Notes: a model not told the origin generated them from the letters alone. 64,000 nucleotides of DNA from [Clostridium] leptum DSM 753 (GCA_000154345.1 DS480350.1:186001-250000); one strand, 5' to 3'. Counted from the stretch's first letter, positions 23,891 to 33,123 are shown. A program made the numbers and translations.

Positions 23891-24346
23891 ATGATCGAAC
23901 AAGGCATGAAAGCGCCGGACTTTACCCTGGAGGATAAAGACGGAAATCAGGTAAGCCTGTCTCAGTTTTTGGGGCAGAAGGTCATTTTATATTTTTATCC
24001 CCGGGACAATACCCCGGGCTGCACCGCTCAGGCCTGCGGCTTCCGGGACGCCTATGACGAGCTTCAGGGCAAGGCGGTGGTCATCGGGGTTTCTAAGGAC
24101 AGCGCCGCCTCCCATCAGAAATTCGCTCAAAAATACCAGCTGCCCTTTGTTCTGCTGTCAGATCCCCAGCGCCAGGCCATCGAGGCCTATGGGGTGTGGC
24201 AGGAGAAAAGGCTCTATGGCAAAACCAGCATGGGCGTGGCGAGAACCACCTTCCTCATTGATGAAAAAGGCGTGGTGGAGAAGGTGTTCCAGAAGGTAAA
24301 GGCCGCCGAAAACGCCCGGGAAATTCTGGACTATTTGGAAGGCTAA
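23891..24346 (+). CDS. bcp: Thiol peroxidase Bcp (atypical peroxiredoxin)
   Basis: 151 residues from MIEQGMKAPDF, with TAGGAGG before the ATG. The peroxidatic Cys lies in NTPGCTAQACGFRD, and a second Cys five residues on is the usual resolving Cys of many Bcp proteins. The thioredoxin fold is complete (VILYFYPRD, SKDSAASHQKFAQKYQLPFVLLSD, ARTTFLID). It reduces hydroperoxides with thioredoxin. It is probably expressed with yaaA upstream and the WYL regulator downstream (14-base gap). Confidence 0.95.
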   Translation: MIEQGMKAPDFTLEDKDGNQVSLSQFLGQKVILYFYPRDNTPGCTAQACGFRDAYDELQGKAVVIGVSKDSAASHQKFAQKYQLPFVLLSDPQRQAIEAYGVWQEKRLYGKTSMGVARTTFLIDEKGVVEKVFQKVKAAENAREILDYLEG

Positions 24347-24360
24347 GGAGAGCGCTGTTT

Positions 24361-25275
24361 ATGAACAACGGCCGGCTGTTTGAAATTCTTTATTTGCTGA
24401 TGGAGGGGGAAACCGTCACCGCTTCGGCACTTGCCCGGCGGCTGGAGGTTTCCCCCAGAACCATTTACCGGGATGTAGAAGCGCTGAGCGGAGCGGGCAT
24501 CCCAATCTACATGACCAAGGGAAGGGGAGGGGGAATCCGGCTTTTACCGGATTTTGTGCTGGAGAAATCCCTGTTTTCCCATCAGGAACAGGATGAAATC
24601 CTATATGCCCTGCAAAGCCTGGCGGTTACCGGCGGCCTGCAGGACAAAACGGTGCTTTCCCGAATGAGGGCGCTTTTTCAAAGAACCCCCGCCGACTGGA
24701 TTGATGTGGATTTTTCAGGCTGGGGACACGGCCCGCAGGAGAGGGAAAAATTCCTGAGAATCAAACAGGCGGTTTTGGAAAGCCGGGTGCTTTCCTTTAC
24801 CTATTACAGTACCTGCGGCCAAACCACAAACCGCCGGATTGAGCCGATGAAGCTCCGGTTCCGCGGCTCCGCCTGGTATGTCCACGGCTTTTGCCTGGAA
24901 AAGCAGGAGCTCCGGGTCTTTAAGGTGAGCCGGATGGAAGGAATATCGGTGACGGAAGAAGCCTTTGACCGCCGGGCGCTGGAGCTGCCGCCCTTGGAGG
25001 AGGAAAGCCTGCCTGCTGAAAGGATGGTCTCACTCACACTGGAGTTTGAGCCATGGTGCGCTTACCGGGTATACGATGAGTTTGACAGAAAACTGATTAC
25101 CCCCGGAGAGGACGGCAGGCTGCGGGTGGCCGTTGATTTTCCCCGGGGAAGCTGGGTGCTGGGCTATCTGCTTTCCTTTGGAGATGGGGTCACGGTTCTT
25201 TCCCCGCCGGAGCTTCGGCGGGCGCTGGAAGGCCAGGGGGAACGGCTGAAGGAAAAGTATTCCTCCGCTTTATAA
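24361..25275 (+). CDS. YafY-type regulator with HTH and WYL domains
   Basis: 304 residues. The N-terminal HTH_11 domain (LYLLMEGETVTASALARRLEVSPRTIYRDVEALSGAGIPI) is followed by a WYL domain (about 135-215: RVLSFTYYSTCG, then WYVHGFCLEKQELRVFKVSRM) and a WCX-type C-terminal domain (VSLTLEFEPWCAYRVYDEF). WYL proteins sense ligands such as nucleic-acid fragments. The decayed zinc-ribbon gene follows, and in many genomes such genes travel together. AAGGAGAGCG precedes the ATG. Confidence 0.9.
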   Translation: MNNGRLFEILYLLMEGETVTASALARRLEVSPRTIYRDVEALSGAGIPIYMTKGRGGGIRLLPDFVLEKSLFSHQEQDEILYALQSLAVTGGLQDKTVLSRMRALFQRTPADWIDVDFSGWGHGPQEREKFLRIKQAVLESRVLSFTYYSTCGQTTNRRIEPMKLRFRGSAWYVHGFCLEKQELRVFKVSRMEGISVTEEAFDRRALELPPLEEESLPAERMVSLTLEFEPWCAYRVYDEFDRKLITPGEDGRLRVAVDFPRGSWVLGYLLSFGDGVTVLSPPELRRALEGQGERLKEKYSSAL

Positions 25276-25340
25276 TATGACAGCTTGTGTCAAATTATCT
25301 GTGCTAGGATGAGCCTATCAAAAGACGGGAGGAACGAGGG

Positions 25341-25566
25341 ATGGAGCGACGGTTTTGTCAAAGCTGCGGTATGCCGCTGGGGGATGAGACACTGCTGGAA
25401 ACGGAGAGCAGCGGGAATATTGTGTTTATTGCTAGTAAAAGGGCGCTTTCCCCCAGGACTGCACGATGGAGGAAATGGCGGGTGCCTGAGCTATAGCAGG
25501 AAAGAAGGCGGGACAGAGCAGCCCCGTCTGACCAGGGAGGCCATGCTGCGGTGGTTCTCCACATGA
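25341..25566 (+). pseudogene. Decayed zinc-ribbon protein (PF12674-like) with frameshifts
   Basis: Frame 1 from ATG 25341 reads MERRFCQSCGMPLGDETLL, the start of the putative zinc-ribbon family. It then loses similarity and stops at 25496. In the second frame the same stretch reads EYCVYC, two stops, then KGAFPQDCTMEEM, the family's second Cys pair and following motif. In the third frame the end reads TEQPRLTREAMLRWFST and stops at 25566. Two frameshifts plus in-frame stops show a dead gene. GGGAGG is still present before the ATG. Confidence 0.75.
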
Positions 25567-25593
25567 AAACGCTGGTGCAAAGGAGAGTAGGAG

Positions 25594-26484
25594 ATGCTGG
25601 AGCTGGTGCCGGCCAAATCGATTTTGGCGAGAAATAAAGATCCCCGGTGGTTCGGCATCGACTACCAGATGAATCTGTACCGGGGCTGCTGCCACGGCTG
25701 CATTTACTGCGACAGCCGCAGCGAATGCTATGGCATCGAGGAATTTGACCGGGTGAGGGGCAAGAAAAATGCCCTGGCCCTGTTGGAGGAGGAGCTGCGC
25801 CACAAACGAAAAACCGGGGTAGCGGCTACCGGGGCCATGAGCGACCCCTATAACCCTTATGAGAGTGAGGCTGAATTGACCCGCGGCGGCCTGAAGCTGC
25901 TGGATCAGTACGGGTTCGGGGCGGCGGTCGCCACCAAAAGCGCCAGGATTACCCGGGACCTGGACGTGCTGAAAAGGATACAGTCACATTCTCCGGTGCT
26001 GTGTAAGATTACCGTCACCACCTGCGACGACGAGCTGTGCCGGAAGCTGGAGCCTTATCCCTCCGTAACCTCGGAGCGGATGGAAGCGGTTAGGATCCTC
26101 AGCGGCGCCGGGATTTTCACAGGGCTTTTGCTGATGCCGGTTCTGCCTTTTTTAGAGGACAGTCTGGATAATCTTCTGGGGATCGTCCGGCTTGGGGCGG
26201 AAAACGGCGCTAGGTTTATTTACCCAGCCTTTGGAGTGACCCTGCGGCAAAATCAGAGGGAATACTTTTACGATCAATTGGAAAAACGGTTCCCGGGAGA
26301 AGACCTGGCTCGGAGGTATCAGGAGAAATATGGCTCCAGCTATGTTTGCAGGGCAAGAAACGCCAAGATCCTGGGGGAGGCTTTCCGCCGTGCCTGCCGG
26401 AAGGAGGGAATTTTATATTCCATGACGGAAATTATCAAGGCTTACCGGGCACCTTACGATCCGGTGCAGACCAGCCTGTTTTAG
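25594..26484 (+). CDS. Radical SAM protein, SPL-like (Rv2578c family)
   Basis: 296 residues. The CxxxCxxC iron-sulfur motif is in RGCCHGCIYCDSRSECY (about residues 31-38). The following GAMSDPYNPYE and TKSARITRDLDVLKRI segments are typical of the spore photoproduct lyase-like Rv2578c branch of radical SAM enzymes. The C-terminus has PAFGVTLRQNQREYFY. The chemistry of this branch is unknown, and it lacks the SPL C-terminal cysteine pattern that I would expect for photoproduct repair. AAAGGAG precedes the ATG. It stands as a single gene. Confidence 0.88.
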   Translation: MLELVPAKSILARNKDPRWFGIDYQMNLYRGCCHGCIYCDSRSECYGIEEFDRVRGKKNALALLEEELRHKRKTGVAATGAMSDPYNPYESEAELTRGGLKLLDQYGFGAAVATKSARITRDLDVLKRIQSHSPVLCKITVTTCDDELCRKLEPYPSVTSERMEAVRILSGAGIFTGLLLMPVLPFLEDSLDNLLGIVRLGAENGARFIYPAFGVTLRQNQREYFYDQLEKRFPGEDLARRYQEKYGSSYVCRARNAKILGEAFRRACRKEGILYSMTEIIKAYRAPYDPVQTSLF

Positions 26485-26851
26485 CCCGGACCAGTCCCGG
26501 CGGAAAAAATGAAAGAAAGCCTGTTATCAGACTCATGGGGAAAATCCCGGCTGGAAGTTTTTCTGGCGGAAAACGGAGGACGGAAAGGAACGGCTTAAAA
26601 AATGGCTCAAAATAGAAACCACGGACGGGGCTATAAAAATTGCGGAAGCGGCGTGAACATCATGGGAGCGCCACGGAAGCGCTTTAAGACCGCGGGAGCG
26701 GTTTGGGCGGCTATTCTTAGAAAAAGGCTGGGAAAGCAGGCGCTTTATGAAAAAGCTCAGAAGGCATAAACAGGGCCAATAAAGAAAATTTAGAAAAACA
26801 GGAGAGCGCTGCGGCTGGGTACGCGGGCCGCAGGCTGGGAGGAGAACTGGG
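26485..26851. other. Intergenic stretch without a supported gene
   Basis: About 370 bases. Several short frames exist, but none has family similarity or a ribosome site. It is purine-rich and its composition is like the flanks. I see no promoter of good quality. Confidence 0.45.
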
Positions 26852-27478
26852 ATGGAAAAGCTGGATTACAAAAAGCAATATAAGGATCTCTACCTGCCGC
26901 CGAAAAAACCGGTGGTGGTCGATGTTCCCGAGATGGTTTTTTTGATGGTTGACGGATGGGGAGCGCCGGAAGAACCAAGCTACCAGGAGGCGGTCTCGCT
27001 GCTGTATTCCGTGGCATTTACGATTAAGATGAGCAAAAGGAACGGCAGCCAGCCGGAGGGCTACTTTGATTATGTGGTGCCTCCTCTGGAGGGGCTTTGG
27101 AACTGCTCGGAAGAGGGGGTTCATCCGGATCGGAGCCGGTGGGTATGGACATCCCTATTGCGGCAGCCGGAATTTGTCACCGGCGAGGTGTTCCGTTGGG
27201 CCGTGGCACAGGCCGCCCGCAAGAAGCCGGAGCTGGATTACGCCAGAGTGCGTCTGGAACCCTACGGCGAGGGGCTTTGCGTTCAGATGCTGCACATGGG
27301 CCCTTACAGCCGGGAACAGGAAACCGTTGATACGCTGGCAGCCTTTTTGGAAAGGGAGGGGCTGGTCTATGACCATGGGCGCCGCCATCATGAGATTTAT
27401 TTGTCCGATCCCAGGAGGTGCGCTCCGGAACGGCTGAAAACGGTGCTCAGGCTTCCGGTGAAAAGAAAAATCGTGTGA
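26852..27478 (+). CDS. GyrI-like small-molecule-binding protein
   Basis: 208 residues starting MEKLDYKKQYKDLYLPPKKP. The GyrI-like (SOUL/AraC effector-binding) fold is suggested by VVVDVPEMVFLMVDGWGAP, YFDYVVPPLEGLWN and RLEPYGEGLCVQMLHMGPYSREQETVDTLAAFL. Such stand-alone domains bind or detoxify small compounds. GGGAGGAG lies before the ATG. A long perfect hairpin follows directly after the stop. Confidence 0.88.
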   Translation: MEKLDYKKQYKDLYLPPKKPVVVDVPEMVFLMVDGWGAPEEPSYQEAVSLLYSVAFTIKMSKRNGSQPEGYFDYVVPPLEGLWNCSEEGVHPDRSRWVWTSLLRQPEFVTGEVFRWAVAQAARKKPELDYARVRLEPYGEGLCVQMLHMGPYSREQETVDTLAAFLEREGLVYDHGRRHHEIYLSDPRRCAPERLKTVLRLPVKRKIV

Positions 27479-27480
27479 GA

Positions 27481-27525
27481 GGTATAAAAAACAGGCGGAG
27501 AATTTCTCCGCCTGTTTTTTATACC
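27481..27525. terminator. Bidirectional terminator with 21-bp perfect arms
   Basis: The arms begin GGTATAAAAAACAGG and end CCTGTTTTTTATACC around a 3-base loop. T tracts on both strands make it a terminator for the GyrI-like gene and for the response-regulator operon coming from the right. Confidence 0.9.
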
Positions 27526-27660
27526 GGATTTTTGAGGGAACGGAAGCTTCCTTATGGAAATACAGCGTGAAAATACCTCCATAGCTGAAATTGGACTGGG
27601 CGGGCCGGCATCCAAGCCGGCGGAGACTGCCGTTTTTTCTGCCAAGAGGGAAGGCGCGGC

Positions 27661-28293
27661 CTACCGATCCTGGGGCTGATGGTTAAAATAAAACACGGCA
27701 AGCTGGGTGCGGTCCCGAAGCTCCAGCTTATCCAGAACGGCGCTTAAATAATTGCGAACCGTGCCCTCGCTGAGAAACAAGGCCTCCGCGATCTCTTTAT
27801 TGCTGAGGCCCTTGGCGACCAGCGAGATAACATCCAGCTCCCGGGGGCTGACGCCGCGGGCGGCAAAATCAAATTTGTCTCCCGACTGCATCAGCTCCGG
27901 CAGCTTGGTGACGATCTCGCTGCCGAACACGCTTTGCCCCGATTCCACCGCGTGAAGGGCGGGCAGGATGCTTTCGAAATTCTGCTTGATTAAATAGCCC
28001 TTCGCCCCAAGCTTCAGGGCCTTGATAATATATTCATCGTCGGAAAACGTGGTCAGAAACAAAATTTTCGCCTCCGGAGCCTCCCGGAGAATCAGCTCTC
28101 CCGCCTCCAGGCCGGTGAGGCCGTCCATACGGATGTCCATCAGCAGCACATCGGGCCGCAGACGGCGGTAAAGAGAAACAGCTTCCCGCCCGCTGCCGCC
28201 GGTACCGACTACCTTCACCTGGGGATCGGTTTCCAATATGGTTTTCAGCGAGGCGCAGACCAGGGCGTCGTCGTCAATAATCAGCAGCTTCAT
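27661..28293 (-). CDS. NarL/LuxR-family response regulator
   Basis: 210 residues from MKLLIIDDDALVCASL. AAAGGAGG is six bases before this ATG, which is therefore preferred to an ATG two codons upstream. The receiver domain has the acidic pair DDD, the phospho-acceptor Asp in VLLMDIRMDG and Lys in YLIKQNF. The C-terminal HTH has SPRELDVISLVAKGLSNKEIAEALFLSEGTVRNYLSAVLDKL. It overlaps the histidine kinase gene by 20 bases. It probably activates the divergent ABC exporter genes. Confidence 0.95.
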   Translation of the reverse strand: MKLLIIDDDALVCASLKTILETDPQVKVVGTGGSGREAVSLYRRLRPDVLLMDIRMDGLTGLEAGELILREAPEAKILFLTTFSDDEYIIKALKLGAKGYLIKQNFESILPALHAVESGQSVFGSEIVTKLPELMQSGDKFDFAARGVSPRELDVISLVAKGLSNKEIAEALFLSEGTVRNYLSAVLDKLELRDRTQLAVFYFNHQPQDR

Positions 28294-29356
28294 GAACATC
28301 CTCCTTTGGAATGGTGATGAAAAGCCGGAACCCGTTTTTCCGGCTGACGGTCAAGTTGCCGTGGAAAGCGGCCAGCCTTTCCTCCATGTTTCTCAGGCCG
28401 ATGCCCGCCCTGTCTCCGGCAGCCTGCCGGGTACCGTTGTCCTGCACGATCATTTGGTAAAAGCCCGGAAATTCCACTGCGGAAACCTGGGCCGCGGTGG
28501 CGTTGGAATGGCGCATAATATTGGAAAGGGCTTCACGGACGATGGCGATCAAACAGTATTTCAACTCCAGCGGCATGGCGCCGCAGTCGTATTGCAGGCT
28601 GATCGGACAGAAGGTAAAGCCGCGGCACAGGGTTTCCAGCTGAGAGCGAAGATCAATAGATTCCTCATGCAGGTCGTGGACGCTTTCCCGTATACTATCC
28701 ATGGCCTGGGATAAGGTGGATTTCAAGGTGTCCAGCTGGGCGTTCAGCTCCGGCTCCTGCTGGTGGACCGCCTTGAGCGCTCCAAGCTGCAAAATGGAGC
28801 GGGAAAGAAGATGTCCCACGCTGTCGTGGATTTCCCGGGCGATCCGGTTGCGCTCGTTTAAGGTGGCGACCTGGATTTCGTAATCCTGCTTTTCCAGCAG
28901 CTCCTTGTTCTTTTGCTCCAAATGGAGAGAAATCTCTTTTGCGTTATCGGTCAGGTCCTTATAGTCCCGGCGGGAGCGGCTTAAGGCCAGAGTCCGCAGC
29001 TTCAGCAGAGCGGAAAGGCCGGTATATAGGAAAAATACGGCCATCGCTAAGGGTGACACCCGCCCAAGCTGAAAAAATACGGCTGACGGAAGAAGCAGGT
29101 AAACGGCGCGGAAGCAGGGCCTCCATAGGTCATAGGAGAGAAAAGGAATAAAGAGAAAAAATTCCGGCCGCAGGCAGCCGGCGGCTAGAAAGCCGATGGA
29201 ACTGCAAAAGGAGAATTTTTCCGGGAAATAGCTGTTCAAAGAGGAAAGGCATAAAGCCGCCAATAGAGCCGCCAGGCACCAGGGGGAAAAGGCTTGCAGG
29301 GGCAGCAGCAAAACACAGCATAAAAAAAGGATCAGCTTATCCAGAAGCTCGCCCAT
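28274..29356 (-). CDS. NarL-type sensor histidine kinase
   Basis: 360 residues. About five hydrophobic segments fill residues 1-125 with almost no extracellular loop (intramembrane-sensing type). A coiled linker follows, then HisKA_3 with the phospho-acceptor His in NRIAREIHDSVGHLLSR, and a HATPase domain (VREALSNIMRHSNATA, the D in QDNGTRQ, and GIGLRNMEERLAAFHG). This matches the LnrJ/DesK class. AAAGGAG precedes the ATG. The response regulator gene overlaps its end. Confidence 0.93.
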   Translation of the reverse strand: MGELLDKLILFLCCVLLLPLQAFSPWCLAALLAALCLSSLNSYFPEKFSFCSSIGFLAAGCLRPEFFLFIPFLSYDLWRPCFRAVYLLLPSAVFFQLGRVSPLAMAVFFLYTGLSALLKLRTLALSRSRRDYKDLTDNAKEISLHLEQKNKELLEKQDYEIQVATLNERNRIAREIHDSVGHLLSRSILQLGALKAVHQQEPELNAQLDTLKSTLSQAMDSIRESVHDLHEESIDLRSQLETLCRGFTFCPISLQYDCGAMPLELKYCLIAIVREALSNIMRHSNATAAQVSAVEFPGFYQMIVQDNGTRQAAGDRAGIGLRNMEERLAAFHGNLTVSRKNGFRLFITIPKEDVHEAADY

Positions 29357-29564
29357 AGAATGATCTCCTTTCCCCTGTGAAATTTGCCCTTAAGGCGTCA
29401 AAGGGAGCGCGGACGAAGCCTTCCGCAGGAGGCTCCGGGCCGTGCACCGCAGGCTCCGGCTTGGCCCTTAGCTTTTTCGAAAGGCGCTTGGGCGGTTTTG
29501 AACCGGAGCTTTATTTCTATCTTAGCACGGGAAAAACCCCGGTGGCAAGAGGAAGGGGGAAATG

Positions 29565-29629
29565 GTGACATTTGTCACGGTGAAACAGGATGCCAGGCAC
29601 TGGCCCGGGACGGATTTTTTCCGTATGAT
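29565..29629 (+). promoter_or_regulatory. Palindrome and -10 box of the ABC exporter operon
   Basis: GTGACATTTGTCAC (29565-29578) is a perfect 6-2-6 palindrome. TATGAT (29624-29629) is a fair -10 without a -35 at the right distance, so the promoter probably needs an activator. The response regulator encoded divergently is the natural candidate. The rest of 29,357-29,661 shows no gene. Confidence 0.55.
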
Positions 29630-29661
29630 AGTACCATGAAAGAAACAGGAGGACGAAACCC

Positions 29662-30594
29662 ATGATGATACAAGTGGAAAACCTGGTGAAGCGCTACGGC
29701 GACGTGGTGGCCCTGGACCATTTCAATTTACAGATCGCCGAGGGCGAAATTTTTGGCCTGCTGGGGCCCAATGGATCGGGGAAAACCACCGCGATCAACT
29801 GTATGCTTTCCTTGCTGAAATATGACCGGGGCGCCATTAAGCTGTTCGGCAGGCCGATGGGGCCGGACGCTTATGACCTGAAGCGGGAAATCGGTGTGGT
29901 AATGCAGAACGTAGCGGTGTTTTATGAGCTGACGGTCTATGAGAACATTAATTATTTTTGCAGCCTGTATCTAGACGACAAGCGCCAAAGGCAGCGGCTG
30001 GTAGAGGAGGCCATTGAGTTCGTGGGCCTGGAGGATTACCGGAGGTTTCTGCCCAAGCGGCTCAGCGGGGGCCTGCTCCGCCGCCTGAATATCGCCTGCG
30101 GCATCGCCCATAAGCCCAAGCTGATCTTTTTAGACGAGCCTACCGTGGCGGTGGATCCCCAGAGCAGGAACAGCATTTTAGAAGGAATCCAAAAGCTCAA
30201 CAGGGAGGGCGCCACCGTGGTATACACCTCTCATTATATGGAGGAGGTGGAGCAGATCTGCACCCGGATCATGATTATGGATAAGGGCAAGGCGGTGGCG
30301 GTGGGCACCAAGGAGGAACTGAAGGCTATGATCGGCGCGGGAGAGAAGGTCACGGCGGAAATTTACCGGCTGGATCAGGAAAATCTGGCGGAGATCAGGA
30401 GGCTTGCCGGCGTGCGGGGGGTAAGCTATGATGAGGGCCTTCTGACGGTTCGGTTTAAAAGCGGCGGACATAATCTAATCACCCTGCTGGATTACCTGAA
30501 GCAGAGGGAAATCCCATTCGGCAGGATTTACTCCGAGCCGCCCACTCTAAACGACGTGTTTTTGGAGATTACGGGCAAGCAGCTGAGGGATTAA
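29662..30594 (+). CDS. ABC exporter ATP-binding subunit (LnrL-like)
   Basis: 310 residues. Walker A GPNGSGKT (about 38-45), Q-loop VVMQNVAV, Walker B LIFLDEP and switch His in VVYTSHYMEE are all present. The signature reads LSGGLLRRL instead of the usual LSGGMKRRL. The C-terminal 80 residues are the regulatory domain of this subfamily. An ATG three bases downstream is equally possible, and AGGAGG precedes both. With the two permeases after it and the divergent kinase/regulator pair, the set mirrors LnrJK-LnrLMN of Bacillus subtilis, which exports linear polyene-like antibiotics. The substrate here is unknown. Confidence 0.95.
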   Translation: MMIQVENLVKRYGDVVALDHFNLQIAEGEIFGLLGPNGSGKTTAINCMLSLLKYDRGAIKLFGRPMGPDAYDLKREIGVVMQNVAVFYELTVYENINYFCSLYLDDKRQRQRLVEEAIEFVGLEDYRRFLPKRLSGGLLRRLNIACGIAHKPKLIFLDEPTVAVDPQSRNSILEGIQKLNREGATVVYTSHYMEEVEQICTRIMIMDKGKAVAVGTKEELKAMIGAGEKVTAEIYRLDQENLAEIRRLAGVRGVSYDEGLLTVRFKSGGHNLITLLDYLKQREIPFGRIYSEPPTLNDVFLEITGKQLRD

Positions 30595-30605
30595 GGAGGT
30601 ACACC

Positions 30606-31754
30606 ATGTTTATCACTGGATTTGTAACCAGGATCAAATGCGCGTTCCGGGATAAGGAAATGATTTTCTGGACCCTTTTATTTCCCGTGATGCTGGCGAC
30701 CCTGTTTTATTTCTGCTTTTCCAACCTGGATTCGGCGGACGCCTTTTCCCCGGTGAAAACCGCGGTAGTGGCCGACCAGGCCTACCGGCAGGCTGCCGGC
30801 TTTCAGGCCGCCTTAGAGGAGGTTTCCAAAGAAGGGGAGGATAGGCTGTTGCAGCTTACCCGGGTGGAAACCCGTGAGGAGGCGGACCGGCTGCTGGAGG
30901 ATGGCCGGGTGGAGGGATATCTGACCATAGAGGCTGGGGCTCCCAAGCTGACGGTAAGGGACGACGGGCTTAACCAGACTATTTTAAAAAGCTTTTTGGA
31001 CCAGTATTTGCAGATTTCCGCGACCGCCGCCCATATTCTGGAGAGAAATCCTCAGGCAGCTCAGCAAGGGCTGCTCACCGATTTGATGGAACAGCAGGAG
31101 TTTACCCGGGAAATTTCCCTGTCTAATGCGAAGCCGTCCCATCAGCTGCCTTATTTTTACGCGCTGATCGCTATGGTATGCCTGTACGGAAGCTTTCAAG
31201 GCCTAACAAGCGCCTTTTACCTGCAAGCCAATTTATCGGCTCTGGGAGCCAGGAGGTCCATGGCGCCCAGAAAAAAGCTGGCGATGATTACAGCCGATAT
31301 GCTGGGCAGCCTGGCGGTGCATCTGCTCACCATGCTGGTTCTGCTCTGTTATCTGCTTTTGGTTCTGCGGCTGGATTTCGGAAACCAGATCGGCTATCTT
31401 CTGCTGACGGTGCTGGTGGGAAGCATCGTAGGCGTCTCGTTAGGAGCGTTGGTGGGAGCCGCCTTGAGGATCAAGGTGGAGGCCAAAACCGCGATTTTGA
31501 TTACCTTGAGCCTGGCCTGCTGCTTCCTGGCGGGACTGATGGTGGAGGGGATCAGCTACGCCATTCAGCAGAACGCGCCGGCGGCGGCCTGGCTTAATCC
31601 GGCGGCCAGGATTTCCGACGCGTTTTACTGCTTGTATTATTATGATAACCACACCCGGTATTTTATGGATCTTGGAGTGCTGTGCGCTATGGCGGCGATA
31701 TTCGGCTTAGGCGCCATGGCCTGCTTGAGGAGGCGGAAATATGAAAGTATTTAA
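30606..31754 (+). CDS. ABC-2-type permease (LnrM-like)
   Basis: 382 residues. One membrane helix near the N-terminus (residues 18-38) is followed by a large external domain (about 45-185) and five helices towards the C-terminus (ALIAMVCLYGSFQG, LLTMLVLLCYLLLV, LLLTVLVGSIVGV, ILITLSLACCFLAGL, LGVLCAMAAIFGLG). This is the YhgE/Pip-like ABC-2 permease layout. TAAGGAGG precedes the ATG. Its stop overlaps the start of the next permease by 14 bases, so the two halves are made together. Confidence 0.92.
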   Translation: MFITGFVTRIKCAFRDKEMIFWTLLFPVMLATLFYFCFSNLDSADAFSPVKTAVVADQAYRQAAGFQAALEEVSKEGEDRLLQLTRVETREEADRLLEDGRVEGYLTIEAGAPKLTVRDDGLNQTILKSFLDQYLQISATAAHILERNPQAAQQGLLTDLMEQQEFTREISLSNAKPSHQLPYFYALIAMVCLYGSFQGLTSAFYLQANLSALGARRSMAPRKKLAMITADMLGSLAVHLLTMLVLLCYLLLVLRLDFGNQIGYLLLTVLVGSIVGVSLGALVGAALRIKVEAKTAILITLSLACCFLAGLMVEGISYAIQQNAPAAAWLNPAARISDAFYCLYYYDNHTRYFMDLGVLCAMAAIFGLGAMACLRRRKYESI

Positions 31755-32946
31755 TCTGTGCGCCAAGGTGACAAAACGGCATCTGGTTTCCTTGGGCGTG
31801 TATTTGGGGATTTTCGCCGTGCTGGCCGTAATGCTTACCGCTTTCAACAATACCAGCCAAAGCCTCAGCTTTGAGGCGGTCAGGCCCTCGGCGGCCATTG
31901 TCAACCGGGATGGGGAATCGGCGCTGGTCAGAGGGCTGGAGGATTTCCTGGCGGGATATGCGGATATGGTGAAGCTGGAGGATGACCGGGAAGCCCTTCA
32001 GGACGCCCGCTTTTTTGACGCGGTGGATTATATTCTGATTATCCCCCAGGGCTTCGCAAAGGACTTTTCCCAGGGCGGAGGCACTCTGGAGAAAAATACC
32101 CGGTTTACCTCGGCCGAGGGGCGTTACGCCGATCTGCTGGTGAACCGGTATTTAAGCGCCGCCAGAGCGTACCGGCAGGCGGCGCCGGAGCTGTCTGAGG
32201 AGGAGCTTTTAGAGGCGGTGAAGGCGGATGCTTCGGTGCAGGCGGAGGTAGAAAAGAAAAGCTTCCTGGAAAGCCAGCCCATCGATGAGAGCTTTCAGGT
32301 GTATTTCAGAACCTTACCCTATATCATGATGGCGGTTTTGATTCTAGCGGTCACCACGGTGATGATGGTGTTCAACAAGCCGGACCTGCGGATGAGAAAC
32401 CTGTGCGCCCCGGTCAAGCTGCGTCATGTAAATCTTCAGCTGGCCTTATACAACGTATGCCTGGGCGGGGTGGCATGGCTGGTGCTGTGCGCCATGGCGT
32501 TCCTGTTTTACGGCGGCCGTATCCAGGGAACGGATGTCAGGCTGGTCCTGCTGATCCTGCTCAACAGCATATGCTATCTGTTTGTCTGCCTTAGCGTGGC
32601 CTTCCTGCTGGGAAACTTTGTCAAGGACGGGGGCGGGCAGAATATCGCCGCCAACTTTATCTCCTTGGGGCTCAGCTTCCTCGGCGGCTCCTTTGTCCCT
32701 CTGGAGCTTTTGGGAGACAGTGTGCTTCAGGTAGCCCGCTACACGCCTTCCTACTGGTATAACCACGCGGTGGAAGCCATCTCCGGCCTGGTCCGCTTCG
32801 ACAGCCAGGCCCTGGGCCCGGTTTTCATTTCCATGGCCATTCAAACCGGCTTCGCCGCCGCTGTTTTTTCCGTGGCTCTGGTGATCAGCAAGTTCCGCCG
32901 GCAGCGGACCGAGGGCTTTGCCTCCGTTAAAACGGAGATGGCGTAA
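31741..32946 (+). CDS. ABC-2-type permease (LnrN-like)
   Basis: 401 residues, same layout as the upstream permease: N-terminal helix (LGVYLGIFAVLAVMLTAF), external domain (about 40-195) with VDYILIIPQGFAKDFSQGG, then six helices (IMMAVLILAVTTVMM to GFAAAVFSVALVIS). It forms the heteromeric membrane part of the exporter. It is the last gene of the operon, and a GC-rich perfect hairpin follows at 33,060. Confidence 0.92.
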   Translation: MKVFNLCAKVTKRHLVSLGVYLGIFAVLAVMLTAFNNTSQSLSFEAVRPSAAIVNRDGESALVRGLEDFLAGYADMVKLEDDREALQDARFFDAVDYILIIPQGFAKDFSQGGGTLEKNTRFTSAEGRYADLLVNRYLSAARAYRQAAPELSEEELLEAVKADASVQAEVEKKSFLESQPIDESFQVYFRTLPYIMMAVLILAVTTVMMVFNKPDLRMRNLCAPVKLRHVNLQLALYNVCLGGVAWLVLCAMAFLFYGGRIQGTDVRLVLLILLNSICYLFVCLSVAFLLGNFVKDGGGQNIAANFISLGLSFLGGSFVPLELLGDSVLQVARYTPSYWYNHAVEAISGLVRFDSQALGPVFISMAIQTGFAAAVFSVALVISKFRRQRTEGFASVKTEMA

Positions 32947-33059
32947 CGAGGCTTTCCCGCAGAAGAGGGAACATCGCCGGCGGCGACGGCGCGGGATTGT
33001 GCAAGGCAGAAAAATTTGTGTTTCCTTGGCCTTTAGGGCTATCCTGGAAAAAGACCGCA

Positions 33060-33093
33060 AAAGGGCACCGGCGCTTGAGCGCCGGTGCCCTTT
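33060..33093. terminator. Terminator after the ABC exporter operon
   Basis: AAAGGGCACCGGCGC and GCGCCGGTGCCCTTT pair perfectly around TTGA, between convergent genes (stops 32946 plus and 33124 minus). Confidence 0.85.
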
Positions 33094-33123
33094 CAGCTTC
33101 CGCCTTTAAAGGATGGCCGCCGG

